In this document: one piece after another, positions 1 to 8,726 of the stretch | How positions within the stretch are numbered: the stretch's first letter is position 1 | Layout of the letters: each line of letters starts with the position of its first letter | Assembly (NCBI GenBank): GCA_013812985.1 | Contig: JACCSN010000909.1 | Span: forward strand, 1-22,055 | Length of the DNA stretch: 22,055 nucleotides | Source of the DNA: Hyphomicrobiales bacterium | GTDB lineage: Bacteria > Pseudomonadota > Alphaproteobacteria > Rhizobiales > Afifellaceae | Direction of reading: 5' to 3' | Position numbers and translations under genes: made by a program | The notes under the pieces: model-generated | The model's database searches: none | The model's input: the letters and a program-made list of their open reading frames with translations, nothing else | What the model was told of the DNA's origin: nothing

Positions 1-31
1 AAGCAGTAACCGGCGATAGCTGACTTGAGAC

Positions 32-62
32 ATCGTGGCCGGGGTTTCGCTCCGGCCACGAT
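32..62. terminator. Perfect 11-bp hairpin, possible bidirectional terminator
   Basis: An 11-bp perfect inverted repeat (ATCGTGGCCGG at 32-42, CCGGCCACGAT at 52-62) surrounds a 9-nt loop. It lies 70 bases past the stop of the minus-strand SEC-C gene and would also lie downstream of any plus-strand gene ending left of the window. The following bases (CCTTGGTT) are only mildly T-rich, so intrinsic termination is plausible but not proven. I see no gene in 1-131. Confidence 0.5.
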
Positions 63-131
63 CCTTGGTTCGCCTTGCACCGAGGTAGCGGGTCCGTTCG
101 CGCCGCGCTGTTCAAGCGCCCCGGATCGGCG

Positions 132-1037
132 TCAGGCCGCATCCTTCAACAAGCAGCATTTCTTGAATTTCTTGCCGCTGCCGCACGGGCACGGATCATT
201 ACGGCCGACGTGCCGCAAGGGGTTGTGGGCCGGCTCGGTCCTATCGAACGGGAAGTCGTAGAGAAGCTTATGGTCACGCTCCTCCAACGCTTCGTTCGCC
301 TCAGGCGGGCTCCACGTGTAATCGCCAATTTCGTCGACAACCCGCCGGTAAGGCTCGAGATCGCTGTTAACCCGCCACGGCGCATCCGGGTGCGCCAGCG
401 CTCGGCGGAGGTCAGCGTCAAAATGCTTGACGTCGAGGATGAAGAGCGGGGCCAGGAAATCGTGAATAATGCTTCTGGCTTTGAGCGCCAGGTCCGACAA
501 GCCCAGCAGCGCCACCGCGCTTTGCCATCCGTCCCAGACCATGTTCTCGTCGGGCGATCCCAGCGCTTTCCAAGCCATGCGGACGAAATCAGCCGCAACG
601 TCGCGGGACAGCTCGCCGCGGACGGCGAGCATCACGATTGCGTCGAACGTACGCGAGCGCGTCCATTCACATGCGGCATCATCCAGCACGATATCGAAGA
701 GCGGCTGCGGATCGCCGTCGTAGACCGCCGCGATCATCTTATGGCTGTGTTCCGTCATGGAGTCGCCGAGCAGAAGGCCGAGCTCGTCCTCGCCCAGGCG
801 AAACAGGCGCGCCATCGGACGGTAAGCGCCCGTTTCGCGCCATTCGGCAAGGAGGTGCGCGATCCTGAAGATTGCCGGGTCGCCGCTCCGTTCAGCCTTG
901 GGCGTGTCCAGATATCGCTCGATGCGCTCGATGAACATCGGCGCCATCTCGGACCGCTGAGCGGTCGCCGCTTCGATCGCGGCCACAGGGAGCGCTTTGC
1001 TGTCGGAAAGCTGGGCAAGAATGTCGTCGGGGCTCAT
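132..1037 (-). CDS. DUF1186 family protein with C-terminal SEC-C metal-binding motif
   Basis: This 301-residue protein has a long mostly helical body that resembles DUF1186 proteins of alphaproteobacteria. It ends in a clear SEC-C motif: Cys283, Cys285, Cys294 and Cys295 in the pattern [13 protein letters not shown]. In SecA and related proteins this motif binds zinc and contacts SecB or ribosomes; the role of stand-alone DUF1186 proteins is unknown. There is no signal peptide or membrane segment, so it should be cytoplasmic. The ATG at 1037 begins [10 protein letters not shown]; its ribosome binding site is weak. It is divergent from glpK, 152 bp away, and shows no functional link to it. Family assignment is from recalled resemblance; the SEC-C motif is seen directly. 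Confidence 0.85.
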   Translation of the reverse strand: MSPDDILAQLSDSKALPVAAIEAATAQRSEMAPMFIERIERYLDTPKAERSGDPAIFRIAHLLAEWRETGAYRPMARLFRLGEDELGLLLGDSMTEHSHKMIAAVYDGDPQPLFDIVLDDAACEWTRSRTFDAIVMLAVRGELSRDVAADFVRMAWKALGSPDENMVWDGWQSAVALLGLSDLALKARSIIHDFLAPLFILDVKHFDADLRRALAHPDAPWRVNSDLEPYRRVVDEIGDYTWSPPEANEALEERDHKLLYDFPFDRTEPAHNPLRHVGRNDPCPCGSGKKFKKCCLLKDAA

Positions 1038-1189
1038 GGCGCGCTCGCGTTGATCGCCGGGTGCGCGCCGTGCCTAAGCTCGCATCGCATCCAGGGCAAT
1101 AACCGGTGTGCGGACATGCACAACGTTCAAGTCCGCGCAGACGGCCGCGACAACGACTCCACCATCGTGCCTCGCAGAAATAGCCCTCC

Positions 1190-2707
1190 ATGAGCGAATG
1201 CGTCCTCGCTATCGATCAGGGAACGACCTCCACGCGCGCCATGGTGTTTGACCAGCAGCAGGCGGTCATCGCCTCCGCTCAGGAGGAGTTCCCGCAGCAT
1301 TTTCCGGCCTCCGGCTGGGTCGAGCACGATCCGGAGGATCTCTGGCGGACGACGCTCGGCACCGCGCGCGGAGCGCTCGCCAAAGCCGGCCTCAACGCCT
1401 CCGATGTGGCCGGGATCGGCATCACCAACCAGCGCGAGACAACGATCGTCTGGGACCGTCGCACCGGCGGAGCGATCCACCCGGCCATCGTCTGGCAGGA
1501 CCGGCGGACGGCGGCGATTTGCGCCAGGTTGCGCGAACACGGCGCCGAGCCATTGGTTACAGCTAGGACCGGACTGCTGCTCGACCCGTATTTCTCCGGG
1601 ACCAAGATCGCTTGGTTGCTCGACAACGTGGCAGGCGCGCGCGCCTCGGCCGAGGCCGGGCAGCTCGCCTTCGGCACCGTCGACAGCTGGCTGCTCTGGC
1701 GGCTGACCGGCGGGCGCGTCCATGCCACCGACGCCACCAACGCCTCGCGGACGCTGCTCTTCAACATCCACACGAATCAGTGGGACGACGATCTGCTGCG
1801 CCTCCTCGGCGTGCCCCGCTCGCTGCTGCCGAAGGTCCTGGACAGCGCGGCGGAGTTCGGCGCGACCGACCCGGCGCTCTTCGGCGGCCCGATCGCCATC
1901 CGCGGCATCGCCGGCGACCAGCAGGCGGCGACCGTCGGCCAGGCCTGCTTCCGGCCCGGCATGGTGAAATCGACTTACGGCACCGGCTGCTTCGCCGTGT
2001 TGAACACCGGCGACCAAGCCGTCAGCTCACAAAACAAGCTCCTGACCACCATCGCCTACCGCCTCGACGGCCGCACAACCTATGCGCTGGAAGGCTCCAT
2101 CTTCATCGCCGGCGCAGCGGTGCAATGGCTGCGCGACGGGCTGAAAGTGATCGAGCGCGCCGACCAGTCGGGCGCTTTGGCGGCCGAGGCGGACCTGGAG
2201 CAGGAGGTCATCCTCGTGCCCGCCTTCACCGGCCTCGGCGCGCCGCACTGGGACGCGGAGGCGCGCGGCACGCTGTTCGGCCTCACCCGCAACACCGGCC
2301 CGCGCGAGCTCGCCCGGGCGGCGCTGGAAGCCGTGTGCTTCCAGACGCACGATCTGCTCGAGGCCATGCACCGCGACTGGACCGGACGCGGCTCGGAGAC
2401 GGTGCTCCGCGTCGACGGCGGCATGGTCGCGAGCGACTGGACCATGCAGCGTCTCGCCGACATCCTCCAAGCACCGGTGGACCGGCCTCAAATCCTGGAA
2501 ACGACTGCACTGGGAGCGGCTTGGCTGGCCGCCCGAACAGCCGGGATCTGGCCGGACGAGGAGGGCTTCGCCACGTCCTGGAGGCGCGACCGACGATTTG
2601 AGCCGGCCATGGAAGAGAAAACCCGGCAGCGCAAGCTCAAAGCCTGGAAAGGCGCCGTGAGGCGAACGCTTGGCTCCCTTGCCGACGATTGTGAAAAGGC
2701 CGGCTGA
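1190..2707 (+). CDS. glpK: Glycerol kinase
   Basis: This 505-residue protein phosphorylates glycerol with ATP to sn-glycerol 3-phosphate, the first committed step of glycerol use, in the cytoplasm. It is a full-length FGGY kinase. The N-terminal phosphate loop [13 protein letters not shown] is near residue 9, [13 protein letters not shown] near 82, IVWQDRRTA near 100, and the C-terminal signature GLGAPHWD...RGTLFGLTR near 345-365. It also has [18 protein letters not shown] and the adenine-side [11 protein letters not shown]. Length matches the usual ~500. The start at 1190 is chosen because [14 protein letters not shown] matches family N-termini. No glpF, glpD or glpR lies beside it, so regulation cannot be read here. 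It converges on greA with a 51-bp gap containing only a weak 6-bp hairpin (2723-2738). Confidence 0.97.
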   Translation: MSECVLAIDQGTTSTRAMVFDQQQAVIASAQEEFPQHFPASGWVEHDPEDLWRTTLGTARGALAKAGLNASDVAGIGITNQRETTIVWDRRTGGAIHPAIVWQDRRTAAICARLREHGAEPLVTARTGLLLDPYFSGTKIAWLLDNVAGARASAEAGQLAFGTVDSWLLWRLTGGRVHATDATNASRTLLFNIHTNQWDDDLLRLLGVPRSLLPKVLDSAAEFGATDPALFGGPIAIRGIAGDQQAATVGQACFRPGMVKSTYGTGCFAVLNTGDQAVSSQNKLLTTIAYRLDGRTTYALEGSIFIAGAAVQWLRDGLKVIERADQSGALAAEADLEQEVILVPAFTGLGAPHWDAEARGTLFGLTRNTGPRELARAALEAVCFQTHDLLEAMHRDWTGRGSETVLRVDGGMVASDWTMQRLADILQAPVDRPQILETTALGAAWLAARTAGIWPDEEGFATSWRRDRRFEPAMEEKTRQRKLKAWKGAVRRTLGSLADDCEKAG

Positions 2708-2758
2708 GGCCGGCGTTCTTGAGATTGCTCCGGCAATCCACGATCCGGATGATCGCGA

Positions 2759-3235
2759 TCAGCGGCCCCAGGCGATATCGAGGATCTCGTACGACCGCGC
2801 TCCACCTGGCGCGGTGACCTCGACGGTGTCGCCGACGCTCTTGCCGATCAGCGCGCGCGCGATCGGCGAGGAGATTGACACCCGCCCTTCCTTCACGTCG
2901 GCTTCCACATCGCCGACAATGCGGTAGACTTTCTCTTCCTCGGTGTCCTCATCGACGAGCTTGACCTTGGCGCCGAACTTCACCGTGTCGCCCGACAGCT
3001 TCGAGACATCGATCACCTCGGCGCGCGACAGCTTGTCCTCGAGCTCGGCGATGCGGCCCTCATTGTGGCTCTGCTGCTCCTTGGCGGCATGGTATTCGGC
3101 GTTCTCCGAAAGATCACCGTGCGAGCGCGCCTCCGAGATCGCCTGAATGATGCGCGGGCGCTCCTCCGACTGGCGGCGCTTCAATTCGACCTCGAGCGCG
3201 GTATAGCCGCTCGCCGTCATCGGCACCTTTTCCAT
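2759..3235 (-). CDS. greA: Transcription elongation factor GreA
   Basis: GreA enters the RNA polymerase secondary channel and stimulates cleavage of backtracked RNA 3' ends. The 158-residue protein has the N-terminal coiled coil (about 1-75) with the catalytic acidic tip [16 protein letters not shown], in which Asp41 and Glu44 are the conserved metal-coordinating residues. The C-terminal FKBP-like globular domain includes the [17 protein letters not shown] motif. The frame is open further upstream to 3283, but the ATG at 3235 is chosen because GGAGG sits 7 bases before it and [11 protein letters not shown] matches family N-termini and length. It follows carB by 87 bp on the same strand, an arrangement common in alphaproteobacteria as I recall, and is probably co-transcribed with it. 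Confidence 0.96.
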   Translation of the reverse strand: MEKVPMTASGYTALEVELKRRQSEERPRIIQAISEARSHGDLSENAEYHAAKEQQSHNEGRIAELEDKLSRAEVIDVSKLSGDTVKFGAKVKLVDEDTEEEKVYRIVGDVEADVKEGRVSISSPIARALIGKSVGDTVEVTAPGGARSYEILDIAWGR

Positions 3236-3322
3236 CTCAACCTCCAGAACCCGGCCGCATGGCCGCGGGCACAACAAAACCACGCCATTCCGAGAGTCTT
3301 GCGGAATAGCCAGAAACAGCTG

Positions 3323-6300
3323 TCAGGCGGCAGCGAAGTAGGATTGCAGCGGCCTTACTTCAAGCTGGCCGCTCAGCAGCGCCTCGATGCCGAGGGCCGC
3401 CGCGTTGGCGCCTGAAAGGGTCGTGAAATACGGCACCTTGTGCAGGAGCGCTGCGCGCCTGAGCGAACGGCTGTCAGCCTGGGCCTGGGCACCCTCGGTG
3501 GTGTTGATGACCAAGTGGACGTCGCCGTTCTTGATAGCATCGACGATATGGGGCCGGCCTTCAAGCACCTTGTTGATCTTGTGGCAAACGATGCTCTCTC
3601 CGGAAAGGAAGCGCTGCGTGCCAGACGTAGCGACAAGGCGGAAGCCGAGATGCGACAGGCGCCGTGCCGTCTCAACGATCCTCGACTTGTCGGCGTCGCG
3701 CACCGAGAGGAAGGCCGTGCCGGCCGTCGGCAGCATGGAGCCGGCGCCGATCTGGCTCTTGGCGAAGGCGAGCGGGAAAGCAATGTCGATGCCCATCACC
3801 TCCCCGGTCGAGCGCATTTCCGGGCCGAGCACCGTGTCGACGCCGGGGAATCGGGCGAAGGGGAACACCGCTTCCTTGACGGCGACATGCCCGCGCCGCG
3901 GCCGGCTGAGATCGAACGATTTCAGTGGCGCGCCCGCCATGATCCTCGTGGCGATCCTGGCGATCGGGACGCCAATCGTCTTCGCCACGAACGGCACTGT
4001 CCGCGATGCCCGGGGATTGACCTCCAGGACATAGACGGCCCCCTCCTTCACCGCGTATTGGACGTTCATCAGCCCGCCGACCTGAAGCGCCCGTGCAAGC
4101 GCGATGGTTTGCGCCTCGACCTCGGCGATCGTCTCGGGCCCCAGCGAGTGTGGCGGCAGCGAGCACGCCGAATCACCGGAATGGATGCCGGCCTCCTCGA
4201 TGTGTTCCATCACGCCGCAGACAAAGACGTCCGTGCCGTCGGATAGCGCGTCGACATCGATCTCGATCGCATCGGACAGGTAGGAATCGATCAGGACGGG
4301 CGAGGCGCCGGAGACCACGACGGCCTCCGTCATATAGCGTTCCAGCTGCCTGGGGTCGCGCACGATCTCCATGGCGCGGCCGCCGAGCACGTAGGAGGGG
4401 CGGATCACGACAGGGTAGCCGATCCGCTCGGCGACGGTCCGCGCCTCCTCCGCTGAACGGGCGACGCCGTTGTTGGGCTGGCGGAGGCCGAGCGTCACCA
4501 GCAGCGTCTTGAAGCGGTCGCGGTCCTCGGCGAGATCGATGGCGTCCGGGGAGGTGCCGAGGATCGGCACATTCGCCTCCTGCAAAGAAGCGGCGAGCTT
4601 GAGCGGCGTCTGCCCGCCGAACTGCACGATCACCCCGAGGAGCGTGCCGCGCGATTGCTCGACACGCACCACTTCCAGCACGTCTTCCGCCGTCAGCGGC
4701 TCGAAATAGAGCCGATCGGAGGTGTCGTAATCGGTGGAAACCGTCTCAGGATTGCAATTGACCATGATGGCTTCAAAGCCAGCGTCCTTCAACGCGAAGG
4801 CGGCATGGCAGCAGCAATAATCGAACTCGATCCCCTGCCCGATGCGGTTCGGGCCACCGCCGAGGATGATGACCTTGCGCCTGTCGGAGGGCAGCGCCTC
4901 ATCCTGAAGCGCGCCGGCGAAAGGCGCCTCGTATGTCGAATACATGTAAGCCGTCGGCGCGGCGAATTCGGCGGCGCAGGTGTCGACGCGCTTGTAGACC
5001 GGGTGGACGCCGAGCCGGCGCCGCATCTCCCGCACATCGGCTTCGGGCCTCCCGGCGAGCTTGGCGAGCCGCGCGTCGGAGAACCCGACGGATTTCAGCT
5101 GCCGGAGGAGTTTGCCGCTCTCCGGCAGCCCGTGCTCCTTGACCCGCTCCTCCCAGTCGACGATCCGCTTGATTTCGCGCAGGAACCACGGGTCGATCCG
5201 GCAGGACTCATGCACCAGTTCCGGCGTGAAGCCGAGCCGCAGCGCCTGCGCTACCTTCAGGAGGCGGTCGGGACGCGGCACGCCGAGCGAGGCGCGGACG
5301 GCGTTCTTGTCGTCGCCTTGCCCAAGCCCTGGGATGTCGACATTGTCGAGGCCGGCGAGCCCGGTCTCCAGACCGCGCAGCGCCTTCTGCAGGCTTTCAG
5401 CAAATGTGCGGCCCATCGCCATGACCTCCCCGACCGACTTCATCGAGGTGGTCAGCACCGGATCGGCGCCTGGAAATTTCTCGAAGTTGAAGCGCGGGAT
5501 CTTGGTGACAACGTAGTCGATGGTCGGCTCGAAGGCGGCCGGCATCGCGCCATGCGTGATGTCGTTCTCCAATTCGTCCAGCGTGTAGCCAACGGCGAGC
5601 CGCGCCGCGACCTTGGCGATCGGGAAACCTGTGGCCTTCGAGGCAAGCGCGGAGGAGCGCGAGACACGGGGATTCATCTCGATCACCACCATCCGCCCGT
5701 CCTGCGGGTTGATGGCGAACTGCACGTTGGAGCCGCCGGTCTCCACGCCGATTTCCCGCAGCACCGCGATCGAGGCATCGCGCATCACCTGAAATTCCTT
5801 GTCGGTCAGGGTGAGCGCCGGCGCCACGGTGATGGAATCGCCGGTGTGGACGCCCATCGGATCGACGTTCTCGATGGAGCAGACGATGATGCAATTGTCG
5901 GCGCGGTCGCGCACAACCTCCATCTCGAATTCCTTCCAGCCGATCACCGATTCCTCGATCAGGACCTCGGCGGTCGGCGACGCGTCGAGTCCGCGTTCGA
6001 CGATCTCCAGGAATTCTTCGCGATTGTAGGCGATGCCGCCGCCGGTTCCGCCGAGCGTGAAGGACGGGCGGATGATGGCGGGCAGGCCAATCTCGTCGAG
6101 TCCGGCGAGAGCCTCGGCCAGGGAATGGGCGAGCACCGAGCGCGGCGTCGCAAGGCCGATCCTGGCCATCGCCTGCTTGAACAGGTCGCGATCCTCCGCC
6201 ATGTCGATCGCCGCGGCCTTGGCCCCGATCATCTCCACGTCGAAGGCGTCGAGCACGCCCATCCTGTTCAAGGACAATGCGCAATTCAGCGCCGTCTGGC

Positions 6301-6589
6301 CGCCCATGGTGGGGAGCAGCGCGAATCCGCCAGGAAGGACGGCCCGCTCCTTCTCGATGATCTTGGCGACGATCTCGGGCGTGATCGGCTCGATATAGGT
6401 GGCGTGCGCCAGGTCCGGATCGGTCATGATCGTGGCCGGGTTCGAATTGACCAGGACGATGCGATAGCCTTCCGCTTTCAGCGCCTTGCAGGCCTGGGTG
6501 CCGGAATAGTCGAACTCGCAAGCCTGGCCGATGACGATCGGACCCGCGCCAATGATCAGGATGGAGGAGATGTCGGTGCGTTTGGGCAT
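3323..6589 (-). CDS. carB: Carbamoyl-phosphate synthase large subunit
   Basis: This 1088-residue protein makes carbamoyl phosphate from bicarbonate, 2 ATP and ammonia delivered by CarA, feeding arginine and pyrimidine synthesis. It has the full internal duplication. The first carboxyphosphate half starts at residue 10 ([21 protein letters not shown]) with MGGQTALN near 95. The oligomerisation domain runs about 400-550. The second carbamate-kinase half starts near 570 ([19 protein letters not shown]) with [12 protein letters not shown]-terminal MGS-like allosteric domain starts at about 950 ([10 protein letters not shown]) and holds ATSGTQRFL and [10 protein letters not shown]. Length matches the family. 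The ATG at 6589 gives the expected MPKRTDI start, though no clear Shine-Dalgarno precedes it. It lies 4 kb from carA on the same strand, with four unrelated genes and the small regulator between them, so the subunits are transcribed separately. Confidence 0.98.
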   Translation of the reverse strand: MPKRTDISSILIIGAGPIVIGQACEFDYSGTQACKALKAEGYRIVLVNSNPATIMTDPDLAHATYIEPITPEIVAKIIEKERAVLPGGFALLPTMGGQTALNCALSLNRMGVLDAFDVEMIGAKAAAIDMAEDRDLFKQAMARIGLATPRSVLAHSLAEALAGLDEIGLPAIIRPSFTLGGTGGGIAYNREEFLEIVERGLDASPTAEVLIEESVIGWKEFEMEVVRDRADNCIIVCSIENVDPMGVHTGDSITVAPALTLTDKEFQVMRDASIAVLREIGVETGGSNVQFAINPQDGRMVVIEMNPRVSRSSALASKATGFPIAKVAARLAVGYTLDELENDITHGAMPAAFEPTIDYVVTKIPRFNFEKFPGADPVLTTSMKSVGEVMAMGRTFAESLQKALRGLETGLAGLDNVDIPGLGQGDDKNAVRASLGVPRPDRLLKVAQALRLGFTPELVHESCRIDPWFLREIKRIVDWEERVKEHGLPESGKLLRQLKSVGFSDARLAKLAGRPEADVREMRRRLGVHPVYKRVDTCAAEFAAPTAYMYSTYEAPFAGALQDEALPSDRRKVIILGGGPNRIGQGIEFDYCCCHAAFALKDAGFEAIMVNCNPETVSTDYDTSDRLYFEPLTAEDVLEVVRVEQSRGTLLGVIVQFGGQTPLKLAASLQEANVPILGTSPDAIDLAEDRDRFKTLLVTLGLRQPNNGVARSAEEARTVAERIGYPVVIRPSYVLGGRAMEIVRDPRQLERYMTEAVVVSGASPVLIDSYLSDAIEIDVDALSDGTDVFVCGVMEHIEEAGIHSGDSACSLPPHSLGPETIAEVEAQTIALARALQVGGLMNVQYAVKEGAVYVLEVNPRASRTVPFVAKTIGVPIARIATRIMAGAPLKSFDLSRPRRGHVAVKEAVFPFARFPGVDTVLGPEMRSTGEVMGIDIAFPLAFAKSQIGAGSMLPTAGTAFLSVRDADKSRIVETARRLSHLGFRLVATSGTQRFLSGESIVCHKINKVLEGRPHIVDAIKNGDVHLVINTTEGAQAQADSRSLRRAALLHKVPYFTTLSGANAAALGIEALLSGQLEVRPLQSYFAAA

Positions 6590-6619
6590 ATCGTGTGCGC
6601 GTGTCCGTGGCCGCGAGCG

Positions 6620-6647
6620 GAGCCGCGCGGGTGCATCCCCGCGGCTC
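6620..6647. other. GC-rich hairpin in the carB leader
   Basis: GAGCCGCG (6620-6627) pairs with CGCGGCTC (6640-6647) and GGG with CCC, leaving a one-base bulge and a 5-nt loop: 11 base pairs in total. On the minus strand it would sit 31 bases before the carB start codon if transcription begins upstream. No T-run follows it toward carB, so it is not a standard terminator. It could be a leader structure, or the terminator region of the regulator gene ending at 6744. Confidence 0.4.
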
Positions 6648-6743
6648 AGGTAAGCCGGTCGGACGGAAGGATCGCGCGCTTATAGAGGAACGGGGATCGA
6701 ACGCAAGACTGCGGTCAGGCTCCTCTTTCCCGCGGGGCAGGCT

Positions 6744-7046
6744 TCAAGCGGCATTCTGCCTATGAGCGCGCGCCTTCTTCAAGTCAGCGACCCCTGCGTC
6801 GATCTTCGGCTCAGGCCGCTGCGTGACTGGCGCGGAGCCGTCGAAATCCCCCACGCCGGCCTGAAGCGCATAGCAGGCAAGCCGGACGGCCTTCGGGATC
6901 TCCACCTTGTGCCCCTCGCGACGCCCTGTCTCGTAGTACTGGATCATGCGCTTCTTCAGGCCCAATCTCTCGGCGGCGTCCTTCTGCTTCAGGCCGAGCG
7001 ACTTGCGCCAGGCCTTGAACTGCGCTGGACTCACGCTCGCCTCCAT
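6744..7046 (-). CDS. XRE-type helix-turn-helix regulator
   Basis: This small protein of 100 residues is a probable cytoplasmic DNA-binding regulator. Residues about 7-60 form an XRE/Cro-type helix-turn-helix: FKAWRKSLGLKQKDAAERLG followed by the recognition segment KKRMIQYYETGRREG. The C-terminal 35 residues are basic and unstructured. The frame is open upstream to 7109, but the ATG at 7046 is preferred because GAAAGG lies 2 bases before it and MEASVSPAQFKAWRKSLG has the usual short run into the helix-turn-helix. It diverges from the metallopeptidase gene across 186 bp containing an inverted repeat (7112-7132) that could be its operator. The target genes are unknown. No toxin gene is adjacent. 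Confidence 0.8.
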   Translation of the reverse strand: MEASVSPAQFKAWRKSLGLKQKDAAERLGLKKRMIQYYETGRREGHKVEIPKAVRLACYALQAGVGDFDGSAPVTQRPEPKIDAGVADLKKARAHRQNAA

Positions 7047-7099
7047 AGCCTTTCGGGACGGCAAGCCCCGCAACGAACGACAGTTCAGGGCGCGCTTTG

Positions 7100-7132
7100 T
7101 CATAATCAAGAGCGGAAGCCGCGAACTTCCGC
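7100..7132 (-). promoter_or_regulatory. Inverted repeat next to a possible -10 box, candidate operator
   Basis: GCGGAAG (7112-7118) and CTTCCGC (7126-7132) form a perfect 7-bp inverted repeat with a 7-nt centre. On the minus strand a TTATGA sequence (7105-7100), which could serve as a -10 box, lies just downstream, so the repeat would overlap the -35 region of the HTH gene. Autoregulation by the HTH protein is an inference; no clear -35 match is visible. Confidence 0.3.
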
Positions 7133-7232
7133 GGTCCTTCCGATCGGTTCACGCCCGCGGGGTCATGTGGCGGAACACATCGCCGAGTTGATCCTTTTCT
7201 AGCCGGCGGCTCGGATTTGGCGGGAGACGGCG

Positions 7233-8150
7233 ATGCAGTGGCGCGGACGGCGACAGAGCTCGAATATTCGCGACGTGCGCGGCAGCAGCGGCGGCGGCTT
7301 CGGCGGCCTGGGCCGCGGCGGGATCGGCGGCGGCTCCGGTCGCGGTCCGGTCCTCCGACGCGCCGGAGGTGGCGGGATCGGCATGATCATCGTTCTGGTG
7401 ATCGTGGCGTTTCTCTTTGGGATCAATCCGATGGAGCTGCTCTCGGGCGGCGGGGTGACGACCGGTCCGGCGCCGCAGACAAGCGGACAGAGCGGCGTCC
7501 AGGGCGGCGCGAGCAATGAGATGCGCGACTTCGTCGCCACCGTTCTCGCCGACACCGAAGACACTTGGACGCAGATCTTCGAAGCGAGCGGCGAGGACTA
7601 TCCGGAGCCGACCCTCACCTTGTTCAGCGGGCGGGTGGATTCCGCCTGCGGCGCTGCGAGCGCGGCGAGCGGCCCGTTCTACTGCCCCGGCGACCGAAGC
7701 CTTTACATCGACTTGGACTTTTATGGCGAGCTGCGGGAGCGCTTCGGCGCCCCCGGCGACTTCGCTCAAGCTTATGTTCTCGCCCACGAGGTCGGCCACC
7801 ATGTGCAGAACGTGCTCGGAATCCTGAAACAGAGCCAAGCGAGCCAATCCCGCGCCGGCCAGGCGGAGGCCAACGCCATGTCCGTGAGGACCGAGCTACA
7901 GGCCGATTGCTTCGCCGGGATTTGGGCAAATCATACCAAGCAAAAGGGCCTGCTTGAGCAGGGCGACATCGAAGAAGCCATGACCGCCGCCGCCGCGGTC
8001 GGCGACGATGCGATCCAGGAGCGAACGCAGGGTTACGTTGTGCCCGAAAGCTTCAACCACGGCACGTCGGAACAGCGGGCGCAGTGGTTTCGTCGCGGCT
8101 TGGAATCCGGCGCCGTCGAAAGCTGCAATACCTTCGCCTCTGACATCTGA
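7233..8150 (+). CDS. ypfJ: Neutral zinc metallopeptidase, YpfJ family
   Basis: This 305-residue protein belongs to the putative neutral zinc metallopeptidase family typified by YpfJ (PF04228). The cytoplasmic N-terminus is basic and glycine-rich (residues 1-47). One membrane helix follows (about 49-64, IGMIIVLVIVAFLFGI), leaving the catalytic domain outside. The zinc motif is H185-E-V-G-H-H190 within AYVLAHEVGHHVQNVLG, and Glu221 in RTELQADCFAGIW is the likely third ligand. Family members have been named from the motif; physiological substrates are not established. The ATG at 7233 has GGGAG 6 bases upstream. The DUF2937 gene starts 6 bases after its stop, so the two are almost certainly co-transcribed and possibly translationally coupled. 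Confidence 0.92.
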   Translation: MQWRGRRQSSNIRDVRGSSGGGFGGLGRGGIGGGSGRGPVLRRAGGGGIGMIIVLVIVAFLFGINPMELLSGGGVTTGPAPQTSGQSGVQGGASNEMRDFVATVLADTEDTWTQIFEASGEDYPEPTLTLFSGRVDSACGAASAASGPFYCPGDRSLYIDLDFYGELRERFGAPGDFAQAYVLAHEVGHHVQNVLGILKQSQASQSRAGQAEANAMSVRTELQADCFAGIWANHTKQKGLLEQGDIEEAMTAAAAVGDDAIQERTQGYVVPESFNHGTSEQRAQWFRRGLESGAVESCNTFASDI

Positions 8151-8156
8151 ACGGCC

Positions 8157-8681
8157 ATGCGGACGCTTGGGCGGCTCATCGTCGTCCTCGCCGCCGCTTT
8201 CGGCGGGCTGACGGCCTCGCAGCTGCCCGAGTTCGCGCAGCAATACCGGCAACGCCTCGGCGGTGCGCTCGCGGAGCTTAACCGTATCGTGTCGGAGTTC
8301 GAAGCCGACGCCGCCCGCAACCGGCTGACGCGGGATGAGGCGGTGCGGACCTACACAACGTCCAATGAAACCTTCCTGCGCGACCAGGGCGTGAGCGTGA
8401 CGGGCACCTTGTCTCGCCAGGAGCGGCTGGCCGAGCAGCGGGCGAGGCTCGAATCGGCGCCGCCGATCATGCGGCCGGTGGTGATGCTGAGCCACACCGA
8501 CGAGACCGTCATGCGCGGCGCCTGGACCGATTTCGAGCCGGCCGTGCCGGTGACCTCAGCCGGCTTCGTCTGGGCCGCGATCGGATTCTTTCTGCTCGGC
8601 GGAATAGTCTCGATGCTCCGTCAACTCATCGGGATCTGGCGAAGGCGGGCGCGAACGCGACGCCTCCAACCGGAAGCATGA
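8157..8681 (+). CDS. DUF2937 family membrane protein
   Basis: This 174-residue protein looks like DUF2937. It has an N-terminal hydrophobic segment (about 5-20, GRLIVVLAAAFGGLTA). A predominantly helical, charged middle region (about 25-130) may be periplasmic. A C-terminal membrane helix (about 139-155, AAIGFFLLGGIVSML) is followed by a strongly basic tail (RRRARTRR) that should lie in the cytoplasm. No enzyme motif is visible and the family has no assigned function. It starts 6 bases after the metallopeptidase stop, so a role with that protease (partner or substrate adaptor) is a fair guess but only inference. It converges on the phosphoesterase gene with a 45-bp gap lacking a clear terminator. 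Confidence 0.75.
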   Translation: MRTLGRLIVVLAAAFGGLTASQLPEFAQQYRQRLGGALAELNRIVSEFEADAARNRLTRDEAVRTYTTSNETFLRDQGVSVTGTLSRQERLAEQRARLESAPPIMRPVVMLSHTDETVMRGAWTDFEPAVPVTSAGFVWAAIGFFLLGGIVSMLRQLIGIWRRRARTRRLQPEA

Positions 8682-8726
8682 GTCTGTAGCGGGACCAGCC
8701 CCCAATCATCTTGTCGGACACGCGGC

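Noticed and set aside
1..131. tRNA or small RNA at the left edge because of the strong stem-loop
   Set aside because: There is no cloverleaf, T-loop or anticodon arrangement; only a single hairpin is present.
75..1193. A 372-codon plus-strand frame opposite the SEC-C gene
   Set aside because: The minus-strand product has a textbook SEC-C cysteine motif; the plus-strand product shows no domain.
3236..3322. Terminator between carB and greA (ATTCCG/CGGAAT stem followed by a U-rich stretch)
   Set aside because: The 6-bp stem has a 9-nt loop and the T-rich part is interrupted, so carB-greA read-through seems more likely.
4655..6685. A 676-codon open frame on the plus strand opposite carB
   Set aside because: It is the complement of a strongly conserved gene; GC-rich codons leave few stops in that frame, and its Arg/His/Asp-rich product resembles no family.
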